DNA of 64,000 nucleotides from Haemonchus contortus (lineage: Eukaryota > Nematoda > Chromadorea > Rhabditida > Trichostrongylidae), in contig LS997563.1 in NCBI GenBank assembly GCA_000469685.2, positions 23,232,897-23,296,896 of the forward strand, written 5' to 3'. Made by a program: the position numbers and the translations under genes. Positions within the stretch are counted from its first letter, which is position 1; each line of letters starts with the position of its first letter. A model generated the notes under the pieces. The model had not been told where the DNA came from. It worked only from the letters and a program-made list of their open reading frames with translations, and did no database searches. Shown here piece by piece: positions 57,111 through 64,000 of this stretch.

Positions 57111-60100
57111 AACAGGCACAGGGACACAATGCTCCTTTCGTATTGACGGCGAAGGATCTCCTCTGAGTATGCCTAGATCGCGAAGTTTGGGGAAAGAAAG
57201 TGACAGTATCCATCGAGGACTGGTGGGGATTTCGGGTAGAGTACGGTGAGAGCCATTAGTTCTATTTTCCTCGGTGATTAGATTGTGGAATCGATGTTGG
57301 AATGACATGAGCGTAGTGAACAAAAGAGGTAATAGATGCCAATAAAAGCCATTATTAATGGGAAGTCAGTGGAACTTTCTGGGATAGGTACCTTTTTTCT
57401 GAAAATAAAGTGTTTGCAACCGTTTGTGAGATTGATATGAAAGATAGGATGTGTCGTTCGGTGGCAACTCTTTCTGGTATTTATGAGATCCGAGAGAGAC
57501 AGTGATTAATGGATAATATGCAGCTGCTGTTGATAAAGTTCCTATCGGCTTCTTTGCGACAGCTCATCGCTTATGCAAGCAAATCAAATCGAGAATCCCA
57601 TGGCTACGTTTATGACCACAGTGTTAGGGTCAATTCGCTATTAATCCCATCACACTGTTTTGGAGGCACAGTTCAGGATGATTTCGATTTACCCCCTTTA
57701 AGTTGTATTGCGGTAATGCAGTAAGCTGGCGCGCGCAGCGGATCGTGCTTGTACCTCTTAGACTAATAATTGACTAAGTTTTATTATAAAAATAATAATC
57801 AGAGCAGAGAGGTATATAAGGCGCAGATATGAGTAGCACCAAATGAATGGTAATAACATCTCATAATAACTCGGAATAGGATTGTATACATAACACGATA
57901 TGAGAACATATAGATATAAAGGCAAGCAAAGAATGTAATAGGTTGACAAACAGATCTTCGTGTCTAGGACAGCGCCCCAAGATGCAAGAGAACTGTGCAG
58001 AGAAAGGCGACTGTCCTACGGTCCGACGTCTGGCCGACTCCCCGACAGCTTCGATTGTCCTAGCTCCGCCCTGAAATAGATGAATCATGAAAGTCGGCTA
58101 ACTATCGTCACGCTTTCACAGCATCACTTACAATGCTTGTAACAAATTGGAGAAGATAGCGACGAAATCTACCTCACAAAAAGGTTTTTTGAAAGAAGCG
58201 TAAAGGGTTTTGTGCGTGATTATCACGACGGAAACGGCATGCGATAGGTATTGGGACGAGGTTTCAGCTGTTACAGTTGCGTAAAGAGCTGACTGCATTG
58301 CACAGAAAGGGGAGCCGGCCGTTTGGCGCGATGGGCGGGGTCGCGCCGCCCATTTGAGGCGGTGCGACTCCGCCCATCGCGACGTTCAACTCGTTCAGAC
58401 CGCGTAATCTTCTTCTCTCCTCTCCTTTATAGATGATGGATTGTGCTTCTATCACCTATAGAGGAGAGGAAAGCGGAAGATTACGCGATCTGAACGAGTT
58501 GAACGGTCCAAACGACATACACCCTACAGAAAGTGTCAAGAACTGCCTTTCACTGTCGCCAAGCATTCCACCTTCCCTAGAATAGGTCGATTGATGTCAG
58601 ACTAGTCTGGGAGGGATGTGTGGCGATTCGTGCGATTCTGGGTGCGTGCGGCGAATTGCGCGGCAAAATTCACAGCGATTCTTTAGACTTTAGCGCCCTA
58701 ATGCTTGGCCCAAAATTTGAAGTAGAATAGATTGGCAGGATCAGCTGACCATACTAATCCACCCTGCTTCAAGTTTGTGCCCTAATAATAGGCGCCAGGG
58801 TCGTTTGAAAGGCCGCGAACTTCTCCGCGAAATTTGCCCAGAATCTCACGAATCGCCCGTCCTCCGTCTGGGAGGATAGGAGCACTGGCTTGCGCATTGA
58901 CGTCACTGACCGCAATTCATTTTATAGACCAAATATGCATTCAATACGCGAGTACGATTCGGAACGGGAGTAGACTTATTCCAAACCGGTATTGATTAGG
59001 GTTTATCCTTTAGCATTGTCCGGGCTATTCTCCTTCTAGTGTTAGTGTTGAACCGCCGCCTGCGTTTTCCTAAGTTTGAAAGTTCTGCTCCGAGCAAACA
59101 GGAGCTAGCGATTTCCAGCGAAGCGCACACACGCGTTCAGACACACTGCCTGCACGCCCTGCCTGCCATGAGCGAAGTCCTGCTCAAGTCTTGTGTGTTC
59201 AAGTAACATGGTTTATTCCCTTATTATTCCAAATTTACTGTTTACATGTATTCACTCGAATTACGCTCATATAACACATGCTCCTCTCCCTCCATAACCA
59301 CTATGCCCCCGCAAGCGAAATTCAGTGTTCTCACTTCTTACTACCTAACACCATTATCCTTATCCTACCGCATGTTCTCGTGCCAAATTTGACCGCCCTA
59401 CGTCCAAATTAGCAATTTTCTCGCATGCCCTGCCTCTTTAGGGCAGAACCATGCCGGTCCACCACCTATCAGTATTCCCATCCTACTGCCTGTACCCATA
59501 CCAAATTTGAACGCCCAGATTCGAGTTAACAATTTTCTCTCACACATTGCTCGCTGTAGGCGCAGTCTAGTCCTGCGGGCGATTATCAGTGCTCCCGTAA
59601 TGTTGTCTGTACTCCTTCGAAATTTGACCACATTGATTCCACGGAAACGAAAGTTATGGATTTTCGCCCAAACATTTATTTCGCGCAAGCCCCGCCCCCT
59701 GTAGGTGTGGTCTAGTCCTGTCACCTATCTTCGGTGTTCCTATCCGCCATCTGTACACCTAGCAATTTTGAATGCCCCATGTCGAAAATATAAGTTCTCA
59801 CGCACGTTTTGCCCACTTTGAATGGTGCCCGCCTCTCATTAGCGTTCACATCTTGTCTCACTGATTCTGCTGTGGTGGTCTATACACCATCTGTTTTTCG
59901 CAGGCGTATCAACGCGAGTGGAGACTCTGTGGGTGCAGCTGATATCCTGCTCATCGACTCAGCCAAAAGCTTGCACTCGGGTGACTGGGAAGTATCTGAG
60001 AGGCGATTCAGGGCCATCTTCAAAAACAGAGCCCCTCGTCCAAGTTTCGAGGTAGCATGGCTAGCCCCCGGAGTTAACCTAGCCCCCGCAAGCCACACGT

Positions 60101-61623
60101 TAGGTATCAAATCGCCAAAGACAACGATACACATGAGCCTCACTCCCCGGAACCTGAGGGAGCCCCTCATGCGGCAGCGTTGGGTAGGACCGCTCGGGAG
60201 AGGCTGCTTAAATCTCGAGACGCCTCGGAGCCCTCTTCATTGCTGTCCTGACAATGTTGCTGCTCCTTTTCACGACTCTCAATACAGTAGTTCTCGACAC
60301 CGTGAGACCTAATTCCAGTCCAACGTAGTTCAACGACAAGGTACTGCCCCACCTTTCTTCATCTAAGTGCAGATCTCACCCGAAAATTGTTTACATGTAT
60401 TTTCTGAGGAATTATGATGATTTGTAAAAGGTTCTTTGAGAGAATTGAATTTTAGAGAAACTGTCGGTGTTGGCGCGCCCATAAAAAATCTAAAATAGGG
60501 TTTATATCTACTGGGAACATAAACAAAGGAGGGTTATTAGTTGGGTTCAATGGCCTTGTCGTAGCAAAGGTAATGAGTGCTGTTGCGGCAGAAGTGAATT
60601 CATCGCTCTTGCATTTTGAGATGGATTTAGATGAAAAAGAAGAGGTATTGTGCCTTAGTGGATGTCTCTGAAAATTACCGCACGCACTAACTTGCTTTAC
60701 AGAATAAGTTGAGTGGCAGATTGAGGTCTGAGAGGGTGCTCCAATTATTGAAAGTTATAAGTGTGGATTTAGTCTGGGTACATTGGATGGAAAGCGAACA
60801 AACATAAATGATCGAGAAACTAAGACATGAAGTACGAGCCTTAATTAGTCGAGTAGAGAGTAGAACCGTGATCTGTGCAGAGAGTCGAGCTCTTCCGGAA
60901 GTGAAGCTACAGATAACGGTTTGTTATTACGTGAAAGAGTATTTCTGCATCAGATAATCACTCAATCAATCACTAAACTCGTCGAAAAGGTTCGTCTATC
61001 ATCCAGCAGAGTGAAATTTGAATTTAAATCTTGGGCACAATTTCAGTCCAGTTGGTTTCATCGGCCCCTGTCTATGTGAAAAGGTTCCACCCTTCGATGC
61101 AACGCATTATTGAAGAGGCAAGTTTTGAACCCACTTGGGGACCTACGCTCATAGATGCATAGGTGCTTCATAGCTTTCAGTTTCATTTTTATACCCTATG
61201 CGACTGGTTTTTTTTACTCAGAATCTCATTTTTTTAGCCTTTTACACCGTTCATTGCAATTTGGCATAATGGAGGGGGGGGGGGGAGCGGTTCTTTGAGG
61301 TCAACATGACCCAAATTTCAGGAGGGATGAACATTTATTTTATGCTTCGCTACCATAAATAAAAATTTTGCAGCCGGTTGTGGTGAATCTCTACGTGGAG
61401 TCATGCACGCCAGCAAAGGTATGTATTTGGAACGATGAATCACGTTCACATTCAACTATGAAAACTTACCGAAAATCTTTGCCCATAGAAAGGGAGATTG
61501 GGGGGCAGAAAAGTGGCGCGGTACAACAATTGTTCAAATTATTTTTCACAGCTCACTGACTGCAAAAAATCATTGGAGGACGTGTTCAAGAGCTTCATTA
61601 GGTCGTTATTGGAATGGGATTGA
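57111..61623 (+). CDS. Unrecognised gene, eight predicted 3' exons
   Basis: Predicted exons: 57111-57245, 59904-60051, 60093-60183, 60541-60644, 60703-60760, 61047-61117, 61374-61418 and 61552-61623 (TGA). Phases match at all seven junctions. Most acceptors are strong (CGTCTTCAG, GTTTTTCGCAG, GCTTTACAG, ACAATTTCAG, TTTTGCAG, TTTTTCACAG). The 61117 donor is GAG/GCAAGT, the consensus of GC-AG introns. The 60052-60092 intron is only 41 bases and has a weak acceptor. The translated end is soluble: an S/R-rich stretch (GSPLSMPRSRSLGKESDS), acidic and basic helical parts, and a C-terminus KSLEDVFKSFIRSLLEWD. Family unknown. In frame-shifted readings parts of 59904-60251 are open differently, so details around that exon are less sure. 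Confidence 0.6.
57246..58326. other. First large intron, no feature of note
   Basis: Nothing recognised except a 71-codon frame at 57509-57724 without splice support and an isolated GGAGGCACAGTTCAGGATGA near 57663, resembling one terminus of the CACAGTTCACGAT family. Confidence 0.4.
58327..58505. repeat. Two adjacent hairpins
   Basis: Hairpin one: arms 58327-58350 and 58356-58381, GC-rich (GCGATGGGCGG and complement). Hairpin two: arms 58383-58434 and 58456-58505, about 50 bases each with few mismatches (CGTTCAACTCGTTCAGA and onward), loop 21 bases. The second starts two bases after the first ends. Confidence 0.85.
58619..58853. repeat. Imperfect palindromic element, relative of 30334-30571
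   Basis: Ends GCGATTCGTG and CACGAATCGC mirror each other. Shared text with the 30.3 kb copy includes GGCGCCTATTATTAGGGCAC in complement, GAAGTAGA and GAATTGCG. About 235 bases, non-coding. Confidence 0.7.
58865..59010 (+). repeat. Truncated SINE (3' part)
   Basis: CGTCTGGGAGGATAGGAGCA, CATTCAATACGCGAGTACGA, TTCGGAACGGGAGT and GATTAGGGTTTATCC match the body of the intact SINE in order. Confidence 0.6.
59040..59830 (-). repeat. CCGCCC-core repeat family, diverged copy
   Basis: Repeated units with CCAAATTTGA and GCCC, ACCATGCCGGTCC, CAGTATTCCCATCCTACTGCC and CAAGCCCCGCCCCCTGTAGG, in the sense used at 41440-42150. It ends immediately before the acceptor region of the 59904 exon, inside the intron. 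Confidence 0.65.
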
Positions 61624-61683
61624 AATGGGAGGCGGAAGTGAGGAGAGGGTAGATCGCATCGCACAATGAAATGTCAAGCATGT

Positions 61684-62265
61684 TTAAAGGCACAGTCCAC
61701 GATAATTTTTGGTAGTCCAGATTACGATGAAAAATTGACGACAAGATCGAAAATGGTGCGATGAAGGTGGAGAAACTGCGTGAATCGGTGTTTCCAATGC
61801 GAAAATAGGCCTCGAAAAATCGTTAAAAAGGGGGCTGGACGAGGATGAGACCAGAAAAATGAAGAAGAGTGGGACGTTTATACGAGCTATACAATGTGTG
61901 TCACTGTGTACGTGTGGGCCCTGGTGCGAATAAAAGAAAATGGTAAGCGAAAATTCATTCAATTATAAGCATAAGTAAACAAAAAAACTCTAGTGACAGT
62001 AAAAGTAGCTCACCTTTTTCGACCTCTAGGAATAGGAAATTAAATAAGGGATCGCGGCAGCAAGAAGAAAAGCAGAGGCAAAAAGAATGGGAGAGAAACA
62101 TCGCCTCATCACTCGGTAACAGCTGATTGCGTGTAGGTCCTGGAACGAAAATTTGCAATCTGTATTGTCTCGACACTCGTCTCTGACGTCTGACGTGACA
62201 TCGGTGGAGAGGCGGGAAGGCCATTGACGTCCCCGCCCATTGAAGTATCGTGAACTGTGCCTTTA
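61684..62265. mobile_element. Inverted-repeat element, CACAGTTCACGATAAT family, copy C
   Basis: TTTAAAGGCACAGTCCACGA at the left and TATCGTGAACTGTGCCTTTA at the right; 582 bases. The interior closely matches copy A (AGTCCAGATTACGATGAAAA, ACAATGTGTGTC, ATTATAAGCATAAGTAAAC, GGGATCGCGGCAGCA). It begins 60 bases after the predicted stop codon of the preceding gene. Confidence 0.8.
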
Positions 62266-63009
62266 ATGTGAACATGGCCATCTGGATTTGAGTTTGCTCG
62301 AACACTTTCCCTTCCCTTCGGGGTTATGACGTTGTACACTTCTGGATGGGAGTCAGTGCGAAAAGCGCGATTATTTCGTGATTTCTTCCTCACTGAAGCA
62401 CTATTCGACCTCATTTTTCAATTGATCAACTCAATAATTCTATGTGGAACTATTGTGTTACGCTGCACTGTTCTAATATCACACGTCTCAGATAATTATA
62501 GCTCGGAGAACCACATTTAATCTTGAAATTATATAAAAATTTGCTCGAATCAGCTTTCTGCGCTCTTCTTATCCTTCTTTGCAAGCACAGATGGATGTCT
62601 GAGATTCGATAAGGCACAAGCAATCTTATATCAAACGTGGCAGTCAATTTGGGGTCTCCATGGTGGAGAACGAAAGGCGCGTTTTTCGTCACCAAGCCAG
62701 AATAGGGACCGCTCACTCGTTATCATCGGCTATAGCAATCTTTACGCTCTTTTTTCTTATTAAGCGTTTGTCCAACCTCTATTCGGGGTCTGGTTTCAAT
62801 ATTGATATCATTTTCCCCTATTGAATACGTGGTCGATGTAAAGGATAACTGATACGAAACACTCCTGCAAAGTGCCAAGAAAGCACTGCTTCGGACGTTC
62901 CTTTGGACTTCTGCCGAGTACGTCCGGAGAGAGGCTGTTCTCATAAGTGCTATACCTATTTGCACGCGAAATCGTCGGACGCTCACTTATTCCATTGTTG
63001 CGAATATGA
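62266..63009. other. Stretch without a supported gene
   Basis: Minus-strand frames at 62450-62716 (88 codons) and 62723-62986 (87 codons) have mixed, protein-like composition but no recognised family and no clear splice sites. A minus-strand gene here is possible. Confidence 0.35.
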
Positions 63010-63576
63010 TTAAAGGCACGGTTCACGATAAAAAAGTTATTGAGTTCTTACCTTATTAATACTCAGCGGCCCCCATGGGTTGTAGAAGGGTCCTTCTCAC
63101 TTGCGCAATTTCGACGTCGAGGGCATAGTGGCGGGCCAGTTGTTGTCGTAATTCGCATCTCCGCCCCTCGACCGATGTCACCTTAGACGAGTGTCGAGAC
63201 GACAGTGTCATGTAATCGCGTCAGAACCCACCCTGAATTGCAAATTGGCAAATTGCCAGAGACGCAATGTGTTGTCTGCTATTGCATTGCGTCTCTGGCA
63301 ATTTGCCAATTTGCAATTCGGGGTGGGTCCTGGCGCGATTACATGACACTGTGTAGTCTCGACACTCGTCTAACGTGACACCGATCGTCTCTAACCGACG
63401 CTCTTTCAATGTGAAACTCGTCCAGCATCCTTTCCAGCTCTTTTTTTTGGCCCTTTGTAATTCTTTTTGTTCATCGTTTTTTGCGCTTTTTTCGTTGTTA
63501 TCGCTTCATTCTAGAGTAGTTCTATCAATTCCCATCAAAAAAGGGTACCCTAACTTTTTGTGAATGGTGCCTTTAA
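63010..63576. mobile_element. Inverted-repeat element, CACAGTTCACGATAAT family, copy D
   Basis: Ends TAAAGGCACGGTTCACGATA and TTGTGAATGGTGCCTTTA. Unlike the other copies its centre is a long palindrome: arms 63186-63269 and 63285-63371 (about 85 bases, GACGAGTGTCGAGAC... to GACGCAATG) around a 15-base loop. Each arm contains the GACGAGTGTCGAGAC motif found once in the other copies, so an internal inverted duplication has occurred. Confidence 0.85.
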
Positions 63577-63595
63577 AACGAATGACCACAATCGT

Positions 63596-63802
63596 TCAAA
63601 GGAGCATTTCCACAAGCAGAGACCGATCGTGCAATGATTTGTGGGACTTCGATTGATACTTGTACATGACCGCCTGCTTTAGAATAGTGTGTGTACAACG
63701 ACTCTTTGAGCTCTTCGGAGACGTAATACAGTCGCAAGTCATAACATTTAAATTCCCAGCTTTCTTCAGACTAGAAGGCAAGATGCACTGCCTTTTGCTC
63801 AC
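63596..63802 (-). CDS. Candidate terminal exon, unrecognised
   Basis: On the minus strand, an acceptor-like ATACCGCAG (ending near 63799) is followed by an open frame of 67 codons ending in TGA, rich in K, S and C (SKRQCILPSSLKKAGN; CTHTILKQAVMYKYQSKSH). No domain recognised; upstream exons would lie beyond the window. Confidence 0.3.
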   Translation of the reverse strand: MSKRQCILPSSLKKAGNLNVMTCDCITSPKSSKSRCTHTILKQAVMYKYQSKSHKSLHDRSLLVEMLL

Positions 63803-64000
63803 TGCGGTATTTTCCTAGCTGGAATACGAGTCACGAAGCAGTAGGTGTCACGTATTCCACCGATAGTTTTGCACCGATCAGCTATAGAGAATGGTCTATG
63901 AACAGTCCACTTTTCCCTGCTATCAAAGCATCAAAGCAATTGCCCTTCTTTGGCGCGTTCGCGAGCAACATGGTTCCAAAGTTGAGATGCAAAATTTTCT
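63803..64000. other. Window end, nothing recognised
   Basis: No coding or repeat signal seen. Confidence 0.35.

Noticed and set aside
59809..60312. Unspliced 167-codon frame as a single-exon gene
   Set aside because: It begins inside the CCGCCC-core repeat; a strong acceptor at 59903 and phase-matched neighbouring exons explain the coding part better.

Overview
The window looks like nuclear DNA of a clade V, strongylid-type (hookworm-like) nematode. Reasons: A+T-rich DNA with short exons separated by long, transposon-filled introns; GT-AG introns ending in TTTCAG-like acceptors and one probable spliced-leader acceptor just before a start codon; and mobile elements of nematode type (RTE-like LINE, mariner and Tc-like elements, tRNA-derived SINEs). 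This is inference from features; no species marker is present.

Host genes are sparse. All the well-supported exons lie on the plus strand. They form clusters at 2.5-3.3 kb, 10.6 kb, 16.0-16.3 kb, 18.4-19.0 kb, 26.7 kb, 29.2-30.1 kb, 45.1 kb and 57.1-61.6 kb. I found them by hand from splice sites and matching reading-frame phase. None belongs to a family I recognise. The last cluster, with a proper stop codon, is the best supported, and the 45.1 kb exon may be its upstream part.

The central object is an LTR retroelement on the minus strand (45735-54842), probably within an intron. It has two related LTRs, a CCAC target-site duplication, a 15-nt polypurine tract and a leader. Three tightly packed coding regions follow: a gag with a zinc knuckle, an env-like membrane glycoprotein, and a UPF1-like superfamily 1 helicase. 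No reverse transcriptase, protease or integrase is visible, and there is no room for one between the three regions. All three are broken by stops or frameshifts, so this copy is dead. A mariner-like element has inserted into its 5' LTR.

Most of the rest is repeats: LINE remnants at 7.4-8.4, 11.6-12.9 and 35.9-37.1 kb; Tc1/mariner elements at 21.7, 37.1, 37.7, 38.8, 42.6 and 53.4 kb; four copies of a 540-610 bp inverted-repeat element with AAGGCACAGTTCACGAT ends; a dispersed family with a CCCGGC-TAAC-GCCGGG hairpin; a minisatellite family with a CCGCCC...GGGCGG core; several long palindromes, including a perfect 86-bp one; and large CA and GAAA microsatellites.
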